Origin: Sipunculus nudus | Taxonomy: Eukaryota; Annelida; Sipuncula; Golfingiida; Sipunculidae | Direction: 5' to 3' | NCBI GenBank assembly: GCA_026874595.1 | Contig: CM049316.1 | Coordinates: 43,167,695 to 43,231,694, forward strand | DNA length: 64,000 nt | Part shown: in pieces, positions 1 through 11,339 of the stretch | How the letters are laid out: every line of letters starts with the position of its first letter | Numbering within the stretch: position 1 is the stretch's first letter | Program-made: the position numbers and the translations under genes | The notes under the pieces: generated by a model | Database searches by the model: none | What the model was told of the DNA's origin: nothing | The model's input: the letters and a program-made list of their open reading frames with translations, nothing else

Positions 1-1780
1 GAAATACTGGCCCTCAGACTCCAGCGTATTATATTTACTTCAGTGCGTATACGAACCAAATCCGGGGTTTTGTTTTAAAATTGTTAGGAAATTTGTCATA
101 TTTATATCCCGCGGAAACACGGTCCCTTTCTTGAACTTTGTTGACCCGTTATAATACATTCATTTCTCGACGTAGTCCAATAATACAAGCTTGACAAACA
201 TTGTCACCTAAGGAAAGGCCGCTTCATATTTATAATTATAATGCGCTACTGGTTGTCTTGTAATGGAAGTGCCATGAACGAGTCTCCGTGTATGTCAGTG
301 TGCAAGCCAGCTGACAGCGTCCGCATTCACTGGAGTCGTGAACATTTTACGCAGTAAATACGGCACCATATGAAAGAATAATCCTTGTTTTAACATGCAT
401 ATTACGTGCTACAGCATCCCTTGCGCGAGCGCTGTATACACACAGATTAACCCAGGGCACTGGGATCTTGAGTACACGGGTAAGCCCTGCACGCTGTCAG
501 CGGCATCGACAATTATATCACTGTGTACATGTTTCAAGTGAATTGCCAAGATATTTTTTGGCGAAAAATACATTAAAACTTATATATTATCAGGATTGGG
601 AATTCCGTTTTGGTCTGTCAATTCCGCAATTCCGTCCGCGGTCGCGTAAATTCACTGGCTTTACTGTCAGAATGGCTTTCATATATTGATTCAGTTAAAA
701 TCCCTGTGTCAATGCGGCAAGGGCAAACCTTTTCTTACCAATTATTTAACTATGTGCACATGGAAATTGATGTATAAACGATAAATTCAAACAAAAACAA
801 AGCATTGTAATGTTGTATATTACCACCATACGGACATGATCACTGATATTCACGGTGTCAAGTTCGGCCGACGTCATAATAATTCAAATTGCCGTAAATT
901 ATCCTTGGCGGCACTGAGGACGCTGAGAAACTTTGACCAGTGTATAAGACGGCCGCCCTTCTTTGCCATATATTTAAGGATAAAATTTATCGTCCTGTAC
1001 ACGAGGGAATACGGTAAGTAATATATATTTCATTGCATAATACATCCACATACGTACCTGAATTTAGGTCACCCGATCAGCATGGCCACCTGCAGAGTCT
1101 GCCTTCACTGACACCGTCATTCAGTGTTATCTATGATACACTTGAACACTGATTCTGTTATGTGTAACTAATATTATTATTATATTAGATGATAAAGCTT
1201 AACGGAGATTGAATAAAAACTGATGGTAATTTTTAAGCTTGGCGGGGAGAAATGAAAGCATTACGTTGTCCTGTGTTATATTGGCTAGGGAGAAAAGTGA
1301 GGTTAGGATGGCTTATCCTTTAGTTTCAAAAAGTGATCTCCCAAATCCGGTGGGGGGGGGGGGGGGGCTTATTACGGAAGGGGCGCTTATTACGTCAAAT
1401 ACGGTATTTGCCTTTTTATATTGTGTATTTACAGAGTATATGTGTATTTAATATCATATGTGTATACTACTGAAAGTTCACTGTACCCAGGACCATATTT
1501 AAAATTAGCTCACTATGCTAATTGGGCTTCCTAGTAAAATATCTTTGTAATAAATATAAACATTAAAATAACAATAAAACCTCTTTACTCTAATATGTTC
1601 CGGTATCGCACGTGTACCGTGTCTTTCACATGCTACCCCGATACGCAAAAAGCAATATCTCGTTATCTCGTAAAGTCTCGGCTTTTCAAACCACACCGTT
1701 AGCTTCATTCTAACAACATTCACCTGATGATCGGGTCGCATCCCGTGAAACAGACTGTAGTGAATTTACAGTGTTGTTTT
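1..1780. other. AT-rich DNA, no assignable gene
   Basis: No recognisable protein or RNA gene. Only short reading frames are present. A frame at 836-1011 ends in a good 5' splice-site match (TACG|GTAAGTAA at 1012), so it could be part of an exon, but the peptide resembles nothing I know. A run of 16 G lies at 1352-1367 and is followed by a GCGCTTATTACG-type motif like the ends of some invertebrate transposons. Confidence 0.4.
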
Positions 1781-1789
1781 TCTTCAATG

Positions 1790-1794
<5 letters not shown>

Positions 1795-1847
<53 letters not shown>
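1795..1847. repeat. (TA)n microsatellite
   Basis: Uninterrupted TA dinucleotides, seen directly. Similar tracts recur throughout the window, often inside mobile elements. Confidence 0.95.
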
Positions 1848-1851
<4 letters not shown>

Positions 1852-2195
1852 ACAGAAACAAGGACACAAAGTGTGATTCATAGACATCCTAGAAGCATAA
1901 TCTGTCTGAAATTTTGATGTGAAAATATATGCTTGCAGTTAAGTAACATCTTTGAAATTATTACCAGGTACATTGTGTATTACTAAGGTGTATGTGTATG
2001 ACCATCCCTAATAGTATTAAAGGTATGCCCCGATGTTGAATGTCGCAGTCCAGTAAAAGATCTAATGACAAAATATCATCGGTCATGCTAAATATTTATA
2101 AACTTTTGCTTCTTAAACTATATTCACGGTTGCAGCATTTACGTTGATAATATTTTTGATCAGATATGCGTCTTGGTAGAAAATGCAATTGACTA

Positions 2196-2196
<1 letters not shown>

Positions 2197-2253
<57 letters not shown>
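2197..2253. repeat. (TA)n microsatellite
   Basis: Uninterrupted TA dinucleotides, flanked by ordinary AT-rich DNA. Confidence 0.95.
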
Positions 2254-2256
<3 letters not shown>

Positions 2257-2446
2257 CATTATTAAAGTTCAGTTGAGGTTAAACCTAGTGTCAGTGCCTT
2301 TCATTGCTTCGATGAACATTTTTCCTCATGTTCACTAAAACATATGACGATCACCATATATTAAGGCTGAAACAATACATCTTATAATTAATGCATTGAA
2401 TCAAAACCTGTCAATCAACATTGAAAAGCTCAGTTTAATTTATTAG

Positions 2447-2944
2447 CTCACCTGACTTAAAGTCATCTGAGCTATAGCGAACACCCTTTGTCCGTGGTCC
2501 GTCTGTCCGTCTGTCGGGCCGTCTGTCCTTAATTTAACAGGTCACTCATCGTATCCACTGCACCTCGAATCTTTTTACTTGACAACCAAAAAAAAAATCT
2601 CCTTTGAAACCTGAAATACCCCCTAAAATAATTAAAACTTTGATACAAAAGCTCCAGTATCTGAACAACTTATACATTGATTACCATGATTCTCAGCATG
2701 CATATTGATCATGGAGTATTACATTAGTTCCTGCAGACTGGTGGCTCCACCTGGAATTTTCGAATTTTAACGCATTGTTTTCTCCATTTTTGAGACCTTT
2801 AAAGATGCGGTCATTCATTTACAGGGCACAAATCGTAACCACTGGACCTAGAAAATTTCTAAATTGATATCCTGAGAGGTCCATGAAAAGTCTTCTTGGA
2901 AACCTGAAAATAGGTCTCTGTTTCCCATACTCTCCAAGCTATGG
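2447..2944 (+). repeat. Mollusc-type dispersed repeat, left half
   Basis: Starts with AGCTCACCTGACTTAAAG, then CATCTGAGCTATAGCGA and a run of TCCGTCTG motifs, then degenerate blocks on the theme 'acagggcacaaatcgtaacc...cctagaa...aacctgaa'. The same head recurs at 58.58 kb on this strand, and a reverse-complement copy ends near 23.8 kb. The repeat is cut at 2945 by a transposon end, and related sequence resumes at 6450. It is non-coding. I associate this family with bivalve and gastropod genomes from general knowledge, not from a search. Confidence 0.7.
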
Positions 2945-3077
2945 CAGGGGCGTAGCCAGGATTGAGGGAGGGGAGGGGGCCATGATCAGTTGCGGAGCCA
3001 AGTTCGAAAACCGCGGGGGGCGCTAATATGCATGTATGGGTACTATGAAAACAGTTATATATACGTGTATATCCACG

Positions 3078-3082
<5 letters not shown>

Positions 3083-3139
<57 letters not shown>
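3083..3139. repeat. (TA)n microsatellite
   Basis: TA tract inside the hAT-like element, followed by a TTATTA-rich stretch. Long Tyr/Ile reading frames here are artefacts of the repeat. Confidence 0.9.
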
Positions 3140-3147
<8 letters not shown>

Positions 3148-3604
3148 TATTATTATTATTAATAATATTATTATTTTCAAACAAGTCAAATGCGCAAAGG
3201 CGCCTTATGGTAAACTCTGCCGGGTTTCGTGGTCTCGACAGCAAACAGGACTCCTAAGAGCATAGCGACAGCTTGTCACCCCAAACGTCGATTTTAGATG
3301 AACTGAAGACGATGGAGTGACAGTACAAGCTATTGGGTTCGCATCAATTCTAGTATGTGCAGATGTGCACGCCATTTCTGACACTACTTTTTCATTTTCA
3401 TCCACTTCTCGAACTGTCATTTTCCTGAGTTAAGACAAAAAGTGACGTTATTCTGTTGGGGAAAATAATAATTATTACATCCACGGTTGACTTACGTGTA
3501 AACGTGCAGCAGTTTTTAATTCCGAGGCTGGTTTTAGTCGAAAAACTCGTCTTCACGTCTGTCAGCGGGAGAATCATAACTTCCGGTAGGGGATTTCCAA
3601 ACGG

Positions 3605-5187
3605 CTATGTGTAAAACTCGGAAGTCCGAAGTCGGAAGCAAGGACTTTTTTTAAAGCAATGTTCGAAGCATAATTAAAATGCTACTACATCAATGGAAAG
3701 AACCTTTTTATTTTAATTGATAGAATAAGGTCTTTTCTATCATCATGTAAAATAATCAAAGTTATCCATCCGAAGTTAATGACTATTTTTTTGCTCGGAA
3801 ATGCCCGGTTATGGTCCAAATGTGTAAAACTCGGAAGCCAGTAATGGCAAATGCACTGGTCATCATATCGTCAGCAAACATGTCAAGCATTTTCAGTTTC
3901 TTCAGTATCATGTATTTTTCATAAATTCAATCTGTTTTGTAACATTCATGATGCTTTTTTTTAAATAATATATTATATTGATATTTTATTTCATTTTGTA
4001 AAACAAGATTATTTTAACTCATCAATATTTTACGCTGTTACCGCATTTTTTGTTGATGGAAACATGAAAAAAATAAAGGTTTTGATAATATTTTATACAT
4101 GTGCCCCTATAAAAATCACCCTGATAATATCATAGAGACTTAAACAGAAAATTTGACAGAACCAAAGAACCGTCCAGTTAATGTTTTTACAAGTTGTTTC
4201 GAACAAAATATTTTATTTTTAATGTATAAATTGAAAAACATTTTCCTCTTCCATTGACAAAAAAAATTCATCAGGATTATGAATCTCTTAGACTCTTATC
4301 TATTATGTAAAAATTTTTATGCCAAATTATATTTTTTCATTTCATGGTCCGGTTGCATTTATATATATATTATGTAAACAAAATTGTAATTTCTTATCGA
4401 GATCCTTGTAATCGTACAGTAATATGAAGTTGAAGGGAGCACATTCTGGTTATATGCCCTTATCATGCAATCAGTTGCAAACATAATTTAATATATTAAT
4501 AAACATCCATATATTTGAAGTTGAAATGTGATGTTGAAACATCAGGAGTGGAATTAATATAATATAAATATCGAGATTGATAAAGTTTGAAAGAAAGAGT
4601 CAAAAAATTGAAGAAGAATTAATTTTAGTTTTAAAAAAATATTTGCTTAAATTCGTAAATCGATCAGATTTTATAATAATACATGTATTAGTATGTTATA
4701 TATTATCTGGACTGTTGTATCCCTTTACAAAGATATAAATGTAACATTTTTTTTTAAATATTGTTGAACTCTAACATATTGAAAGACATTTCGTTTTGCA
4801 TATGATACATGTATGTTTGTTCCAGCGATGACCTTCTGGGATATATTGAATTTTCATATTTGTTCAACGTATGGAAAATATATTACTATATTTTATTTTG
4901 AATGACGTCGTAATTTATAACTGTATTTTTAATGCCGTACAAGGGTTAATTATAATTATTCAGTGGTGCATCCATAGAGGGTGCAAGCCCGTTCAGACGT
5001 AATATCTTTTAATTTTCATTTCTTTTCCAGATTACTTTTTTATTCCCTAGCAATTTCATTATTATATTTATTACTTTCCAATTCATAAATTGGTGATTTA
5101 CTCCACTGAGAGAGCATCCAAATATATACTAGTATAATGAGAGAGGAAGTATTTCCGTTATCACACTTTACTCGATAATAACACCGA

Positions 5188-5242
<55 letters not shown>

Positions 5243-5660
5243 ATTTACAAATAAAATTAATAAGAACTTATAGTTTTCTGATTATGTATTATGTATTGCA
5301 TTATACACTCATTAAAAGCAGAATCATGCATAAGCAATTTTAATATATGCATGCAACTATAATTATAATGAAACTGCATTTTGGGCACAGTGCGTCTCTG
5401 TGACTTCCGAGTTATACACATTGGATAACATCCAAGCACTTCTGACTGACTTCCGAGATGGCTTCCGAGCACAAAATCTTCCATAACGTTCAGATTAAAC
5501 AATGGATAACTATTATTCTTCACAGAATGATAAAAAAAGATCTTATTCTATCGGGGAAAAAACAAAACGGTATTGAAGCGTTAGCATTTTGTATATGTTT
5601 TAAACTGCTTTCGTTGGTTTCCGGCTTCCGGCTTCCGACTTCCAAGTTTACATACACGAC
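3605..5660. mobile_element. Fold-back element with ~270 bp inverted arms
   Basis: The left arm (about 3605-3870) and right arm (about 5385-5660) are reverse complements at roughly 70 percent identity by eye. Each arm carries the motif GTGTAAAACTCGGAAG twice: 3608 and 3828 on the left, and in inverted orientation near 5401 and 5640 on the right. The shared middle of the arms includes a GATAGAATAAG block. The 1.5 kb interior is very AT-rich and has no recognisable gene. The repeated GTGTAWAACTCGGAAG/CTTCCGA blocks may be transposase-binding repeats. Nested in the hAT-like element. Confidence 0.65.
5191..5240. repeat. (TA)n microsatellite
   Basis: TA tract in the interior of the fold-back element. 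Confidence 0.95.
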
Positions 5661-6277
5661 CGCGCCATGACACATTTAGTTTTGAATGAGAAGTACCGCT
5701 TCACGTGAATCAGTGCCACAGTGATGAAAGGAGGTAATAATTGTAATTATTTTTGTGTAATAACATTTTTTCTTCAATATTTAGCACATTATAATGCGAC
5801 TATATAAGCCTGTGATGCCAAATAATACCATACAGCAAATATTTTGATCAGACCCTTAGAATGGGCGTTCTGTTGTGACTGCCATCATGACTCCAGGCCC
5901 TATCAGTTTTTTTTCCGAAGGCCTGAGTGTCATGTTGTCATGGCTACTAAGAGCACAGACCGCGAGTTCGAGTACCGGTGTCACCAGACCCGTGTGATTG
6001 TTAAGGTTCGACCCTAACCAGGGCCTGTTGTTCTGCAGCTGTTCTGCAGCTGATCATAAATATCCTTATACTAAACTAATAAATTTGAAAGTAATAAACT
6101 TCAGATAAATTTAATAATATCTATTTAATAATTAACAAAAATATATATGAAAAAAAAAAACAAAAATCAATCACGAAAATTGGGAAATTAGATAAAATGA
6201 GATATATTGCAGCTCAACAGGGGGCCTGTGCCGAAGGTGCACCCTCTGGATCTGCCACTGATAGCAAAGGCAATTTA

Positions 6278-6280
<3 letters not shown>

Positions 6281-6346
<66 letters not shown>
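6281..6346. repeat. (TA)n microsatellite
   Basis: TA tract near the right end of the hAT-like element. Confidence 0.95.
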
Positions 6347-6348
<2 letters not shown>

Positions 6349-6449
6349 TATTAGATTAGGTGAAACTTCGAAAGGACGGCGAGTACTGGATGCGACCGGG
6401 GTGGGGGGGGGGCATGGCCCCCTGCGGCCCCCCTCTGGCTACGCCCCTG

Positions 6450-7010
6450 ACTATGGGGCTCAGAATTACCACCAGAATAATTAAAAGTCTGATGCAAAAG
6501 CTACATTTTCTGAACAAATAATGCTTGATCACCATGATTTTTTGTATGCAAATCGATCGTGGAGTGTTTAATCAGTTCATGCAGACTGTTTGCGCCTCCT
6601 GTATTTTTTTTCGAATGTTTTCGCATTTTTTCTCTATTATTGAAACCTTTTAAGATGCGGTCGTCTGTTAACAGGACATAAATAATAACAGCTGTACCAA
6701 GAATCTCCTAACTTGACATCCTGAGTGTTCCGCAAAATTCAGTCACTGTGACCTATATTCTCCGAGTTAAAGGCCACGTTTGAGCACCCCATAAATAATG
6801 CAAAATATACACAAATTGCCAAATTCCTCTGGAACAGCTTAATGGATTATCATCAAATTCGGTGTGTTTACGGGTCTTGAGCACTTGAGCTAATATGCAC
6901 GAACCATGATGCCACATTCGTTATCTTTATCAGTTGCCTGTGCAAGGACATATTGTCAACATGTCAGTCGGCTGAGCGCCATGACCCATGGGTCACTTGT
7001 TGCATATACA
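6450..7010 (+). repeat. Mollusc-type dispersed repeat, right half
   Basis: Continues the repeat interrupted at 2945. Blocks such as 'taattaaaagtctgatgcaaaagct' and 'cagactg...cgcctcctg' match the left half at 2628-2760. One unit ends in a half-preserved nuclear-receptor palindrome (GTCACTGTGACCT, 6743-6755). The copy closes with 'gctgagcgccatgacccatgggtcacttgtt', the same 3' end seen near 60.0 kb. Confidence 0.65.
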
Positions 7011-7760
7011 GTCAGTTCCATGTCCTATTTTACCAAGCCCAGGCTTTTTACAAATGCACAATAGAAAGTTTTTTTTTTTTTTTGCTACTGACATGCTCAG
7101 ATCTCAAATTCTAAACACTTTATGTGCAGCTGTTAATGAAGAACATGCTATAGTAATTTCCTGATGGTGCAGTTTTAAAATTTAAAGTTTTGGTCCATGT
7201 ATGGTTACTCATATTCCTTACTAGACAAACTTATTTCACCAATCACTATATTTGTGGCTTCCGTATAAGTTTGCAAACATTGTGTATGTACTAATATGTA
7301 CTGATCAGCCAGCACAGGAGCCTACTATGAACAAAGTGAGATGATGAAAAGTTTTTGTATTTTAATATACTAAGTAATAACAAATAAAATAACATGTTTA
7401 ATAGGGAATTTGCCTTGAAAATTCTTGCGTTACTTTATCCTGCCGTCCCAAATAGTGGGTGTGATGGCGACAGCATGGTTTTACCACTTACATTATTTTA
7501 ATAAAATATTTACTGAAAATTCTGTAGCCAAATAAGCCTTATGTCATAGTCAATCATCTGTGTTTCAGGTTCCTAAGAAAATATATTTGCAAAATAAAAG
7601 GTTTCTTTATCTCGCGATTATGTATGCCAATATATGGATATGTCTGTGAAGCTGTACAGTGGCGCCGTCTAGTTACGGCTAGTAAATGTAACATCTACGC
7701 CGGAGTAGTTGAAATATTTGTATGAAGATCGTATATTTACTAAAGACCCATCCAGTTTTT
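7011..7760. other. Intergenic AT-rich DNA
   Basis: A poly-T run at 7066-7083; otherwise low-complexity AT-rich sequence. I see no gene, repeat or element ends. Confidence 0.4.
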
Positions 7761-8139
7761 TTTGTTTTAAAAACTTCTTTATAACACACACATAGATATA
7801 TATCACAACAATCGCAGCAATTCACACTGAAGAATAGTCAATAATCAAGTACAATATTAAACACACAACAACATCTGGAAATATATGCAGATATTTTTTA
7901 ACACATTTTTTCTTTTTTATATCCTCTTAAAAACGTTTTAATTATTTAACATGGCAATAAAAGATATACAAAGCAAGGGATTTTTTTAGGTTTTTCTGTA
8001 ATTTACTACCGTTGTCATATAATATTTAGGTTTAAAATACATGACATCCCAATGCATACATTTTTAGCTAATATTTATAAAAAATCAGATATAACTAAAA
8101 TGAGAAAAACAGTGTTCCCATATTCTAATTCCCGTATAC

Positions 8140-8170
8140 TTAACGGCCCTTAATAAAGCCTGCCTGATCA
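8140..8170 (-). pseudogene. Short LINE RT fragment (DQAGFIKGR)
   Basis: On the minus strand this stretch reads D-Q-A-G-F-I-K-G-R, the conserved motif after the RT fingers in L1/Tx1-type LINEs. It matches 9890-9917, where the longer LINE fragment stops, over about 26 bp in the same orientation. No LINE coding is recognisable further left. It is a second remnant or one side of an interrupted LINE. Confidence 0.5.
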
Positions 8171-8374
8171 ATTCATTTTACTTTGATCAATAGTCAATAA
8201 TCACATACAATATCAAACACACAACAACATTTGGAATCATATGCATAACATGAGTAGTTTACGATAATTTTCTTTTTTTTTTAGATTTTTTGGTTATTTT
8301 TTTTTTACATATATTCATATTCCACATTTCATTGATGGTATATATCTATTCATTATTTTACATTTCGTAAACAG

Positions 8375-8379
<5 letters not shown>

Positions 8380-8435
<56 letters not shown>
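8380..8435. repeat. (TA)n microsatellite
   Basis: TA tract in the first module of the tandem block. Confidence 0.95.
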
Positions 8436-8436
<1 letters not shown>

Positions 8437-9052
8437 TTTTTAATGTTACCAAAAACTTAAACTGAGAGAAAAGATGTTTCACTTCTACATTCATTTCCTT
8501 TTATATATGGTGAGTTTATACAATATAATTGTTGTGTTTACCGTAGTTAACACTATTAATAACAGACAACACTCCAAATGAAAATGATATCATTTGCTGT
8601 AAATTCTGGCATTTATATTCCAACCTATTTCAACCATTTATATAAATTATAAATATATATTCTTTGTAACCGTTCATTGCAAATATAAGCGGAAAACGCG
8701 GAATAATGATTCTTCGTATCAAAACAATTATAACATGTCACTTCCTATTAATTTCCATTTATATAGTTGAGCATTGACTATTAAATAATTATTTAAAATT
8801 TTATACTGGAATTCCCTATTGTATTGTTCCAATGATATATAATATGTAGTTGGGAAACGGTCTTTTTCCTGTCGGAACATGAGTATTTTACGATAATTCT
8901 CTTATTTATTCTTTTTGTATTTTTTTCTTATGTTTTTTATACAAAACTATATTTAATATACCTTAATGTTTTCATATTTCATATTCATACATATATTCAT
9001 ATTCCACATTTATATAATGGTATATACCTATTCATTTTTTTACATTTCGTAA

Positions 9053-9074
9053 ACACACACACACACACACACAT

Positions 9075-9122
<48 letters not shown>
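9053..9122. repeat. (CA)n-(TA)n compound microsatellite
   Basis: A CA run followed by a TA run, in the same position within its module as the pure TA tracts of neighbouring modules. Confidence 0.95.
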
Positions 9123-9125
<3 letters not shown>

Positions 9126-9560
9126 TATTACCTAAGACTTAAACCTTCAGAAAAGATGTTTCACTTCTGCATTCATTTCCTATTTATATAGTGAGTTTAT
9201 ACAATATAATTGTTGTGTTTACCGTAGTAATGTTTCTTTATATAAAAAATAATTACATGTCACTTCTTATTAATATCCATAATTAGAGTTGAGCATTGGC
9301 TATTAAATAATTACTTAAAATTTTATTTTGGAATTCCTTAATGTATCGTTCCAATAATATATAATATGTTGCGGCGAAACAGTCTTTTTTCCTGTCAAAA
9401 CATGGGTATGTAACGATTTTTTTAAAATATTTTCTTTTGTTATAGATAGAAAATATTTTTATTAATATACCTTTATGTTTTCATATCTCATATACATAAA
9501 TATATTCATAATCCACATTTCAAATAATGGAATGTATCTATTCATTTTTTACATTTCGTA

Positions 9561-9562
<2 letters not shown>

Positions 9563-9596
<34 letters not shown>
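9563..9596. repeat. (TA)n microsatellite
   Basis: TA tract in the last module of the tandem block. Confidence 0.95.
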
Positions 9597-9598
<2 letters not shown>

Positions 9599-9873
9599 AT
9601 AGATATATTTATCTGCGTGCTTGTAACCTTTGCTATATTAATCAAAATACTCTATGAATAACCTTGATCTGGTAGTTTTAAGGCGAGTTACTCCACACCC
9701 TTACAAAGGCCGGGGAGGGGGGAGGGACACCCTTGTCGCACTCCTCTTTGGGTGGGAACATCCATCCGTTTTATTGTATTCAATTTTCTCTCTCTGTGAA
9801 CAAAACATTTACCAAATGTTTAAACTCAAGACCAAATCCAAAAGATTCAAATGCCAAACTTATGTTATTTTTT

Positions 9874-10310
9874 TTAAATCGTGATATCATGGCCCTTCAT
9901 AAAGTCTGCCTGATCAGGCGCCACGATGTGGTGGAAAACCTTCTGCAGGTGAAGTTCTAGGACTTTGGCTATTAGCTTATAGTCTGTATTAGTATTACTA
10001 ATTGGTCGCCAGTCACCCAAATCTTCTTTTGGCAGTCCCTTTCCTTTATGTAAAAGAGTAATGACCCTTTTCTCTGACAATTTTTATTTTTATTATTAAT
10101 AATTTCCCGCTTTCGAAGGCCGCATTATAAGAATTAACTTTCCTAACTTTAATCCTCGACCAAAAGAATTTATAAAATTCTATGGTGAGGCCGTCGAGGA
10201 CCGGACTTGAGCCTTTTTTTCATTTCACTTGTGGCTGTATGACATTATGTGGAATTTACTGCCCTTTATTTTTCATTTGTATGTCTAAGCTGGGTATATT
10301 GACGTCCATA
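9874..10310 (-). pseudogene. Decayed LINE reverse transcriptase (L1/Tx1-like)
   Basis: Minus-strand fragment of a non-LTR retrotransposon reverse transcriptase. From the right it reads GSSPVLDGLTIEFYKFFWSR, close to the family motif around 'SPGLDGLTxEFYKxFW'. A frame change near 10080 follows, then a frame with ITLLHKGKGLPKEDLGDWRP, NTDYKLIAKVL and IVAPDQADFMKG. These correspond to the RT fingers and the start of the palm, in canonical order. The catalytic YADD region is missing; homology stops at about 9880. No endonuclease domain was seen. Stops and the frameshift make it a dead copy. The L1/Tx1 type is inferred from motif spelling. Confidence 0.85.
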
Positions 10311-10802
10311 GGGAAGTTTCTGAAAGCCTCCAAGGAATCTGAGGAATCTGAAGATTTTGAAGCTAGCTTGTACAGTTTACGATAATTCTTATCATACAGC
10401 TTTGTAGCCGCCAAAGCAGTATAATTAACTTTTTTTCAAAATAACTCGGATAGCAATGAATCTGTATAATGCAAATCATTGCCAGACAGCATGCATAAAG
10501 TTGCAGTTTTCTTACTAGCATATACACTACGCATTTTGAGCCAAAACATGCTACTATAGATCAGCATTTATGTTTAGGACGTTAACAAACTTTTGCGAGG
10601 GTATGTATTTAATCATATTTCTATTACATATATATTTAGTCCATTTTATGACAACAAAGCCATCAATCTGAGGTTGAGTGTATAAGTAAACGTCAAGTAG
10701 TAAACAGAAGGTTTTAACGGGTTCTTAGATATCAACTCCGCTTGTTAAACGATGCTTCGCGATACCCTTGCTGCGTTTCATTCAGTCATCACGCTGACAG
10801 CA

Positions 10803-11036
10803 ACAGAAACATAATGGAAACGAGGAGAGACAATCCAAATATAACTGTTTTAACTGTGAAGTTATTATTAAGAAATAAGACTTTTAAACCAATAAAGTCA
10901 TGGTTAATGACAGGTTAAAAACAGAAACATAATGGAAATGAGAAGAGAAAATCCAAATATAACTGTTTTAACTGTGAAGTTGTTATTAGGAAATAAGACT
11001 TTTAAACTAATAAAGTCATGGTTAATGTCATATATG
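10803..11036. repeat. 118 bp tandem duplication (2 copies)
   Basis: The segment beginning 'acagaaacataatgga' at 10803 repeats at 10921, with a few substitutions and no visible indels. It lies just downstream of the PAN-like exon in the direction of the minus-strand gene, so it may fall in that gene's 3' UTR or flank. Confidence 0.85.
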
Positions 11037-11056
11037 AAGCTGCTTCTAGTGCATTT

Positions 11057-11304
11057 TTATGCTAGAACCTCCATGATTTCTAAATATTCACAAGGTTCTT
11101 CAAGTCCGAACTCTGTGGTACTTCTGTTGACGAGGAGTTCACAAACGTTACCTATGATATTGACTCCTCTACAAGCATTTGTCTTGATGCAGAATCTTGC
11201 ACAGACCATTGGATTGTTACTCCCCATGACATGCTGTGAAATTATATCCCCAGTCGCCTTACTACCTCGACCGTTCGAGATAAAGATTTTCACAATAGGG
11301 TCCA
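11057..11304 (-). CDS. Terminal exon with PAN/Apple-like domain
   Basis: Minus-strand exon of 248 nt, 82 codons including the stop, entered in phase 1 through a good acceptor (ttatttcag|TGGACC, at 11305). It encodes DPIVKIFISNGRG at its start, then VCARFCIKTNACRG, NVCELLVNR and EEPCEYLE. The CxxxC, C and C spacing with 'CxxxCxxxxxCRGxN...CELL' is typical of PAN/Apple-like modules in secreted or membrane-anchored invertebrate proteins, which often bind carbohydrate or protein. No signal peptide is expected in this exon, and its upstream exons are not identified. It could be an alternative last exon of the PLAT-like gene to the right (exon D leaves in phase 1, which fits) or a separate gene. 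The domain call rests on motif recognition. Confidence 0.55.
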
Positions 11305-11339
11305 CTGAAATAATAGTACAACAAAAATGATTACAATGC

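Larger units (their letters stand above)
2945..6449. mobile_element. hAT-like DNA transposon, non-autonomous
   Basis: Begins CAGGGGCGTAGCCAGG and ends with the inverted complement (CTGGCTACGCCCCTG), a 15-of-16 terminal inverted repeat of a type common at hAT-like ends. CTATGG occurs just outside both ends (2939-2944 and 6451-6456), one base out of register on the right, so it may be a decayed target duplication. The host repeat at 2447-2944 resumes after 6450, which supports insertion. G-rich subterminal DNA lies inside both ends. No transposase is recognisable, and a second, fold-back element occupies 3605-5660. The hAT assignment rests only on the ends. Confidence 0.65.
7761..9600. repeat. 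Degenerate tandem repeat block with (TA)n tracts
   Basis: Repeated modules are visible. 'tcaataatca.tacaatat.aaacacacaacaacat.tgga' occurs at 7839 and 8189. 'tattcatattccacattt...ctattcat...acatttcgtaaac' followed by (TA)n occurs at about 8310, 8995 and 9495. 'aaaagatgtttcacttct.cattcatttcc' occurs at 8470 and 9152. 'cctgtcggaacatgagtattttacgat' occurs with variations at 8240, 8865 and 9385. Spacings are irregular (350-690 bp), so this is an old, rearranged array. Confidence 0.7.

Noticed and set aside
3036-3257. Tyr/Ile-rich reading frames across TA tracts here and elsewhere (6197, 41441, 43808, 63471)
   Set aside because: They are translations of (TA)n simple repeats without splice or start context.
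5940-6020. tRNA-like B-box motifs (GAGTTCGAG, GGTTCGACC), possible SINE
   Set aside because: No matching A box, cloverleaf or second copy in the window.
11057-11330. 132-codon plus-strand frame at 10932-11330
   Set aside because: It is antisense to the PAN-like exon and overlaps the 118 bp duplication; the minus strand has the splice acceptor and Cys pattern.
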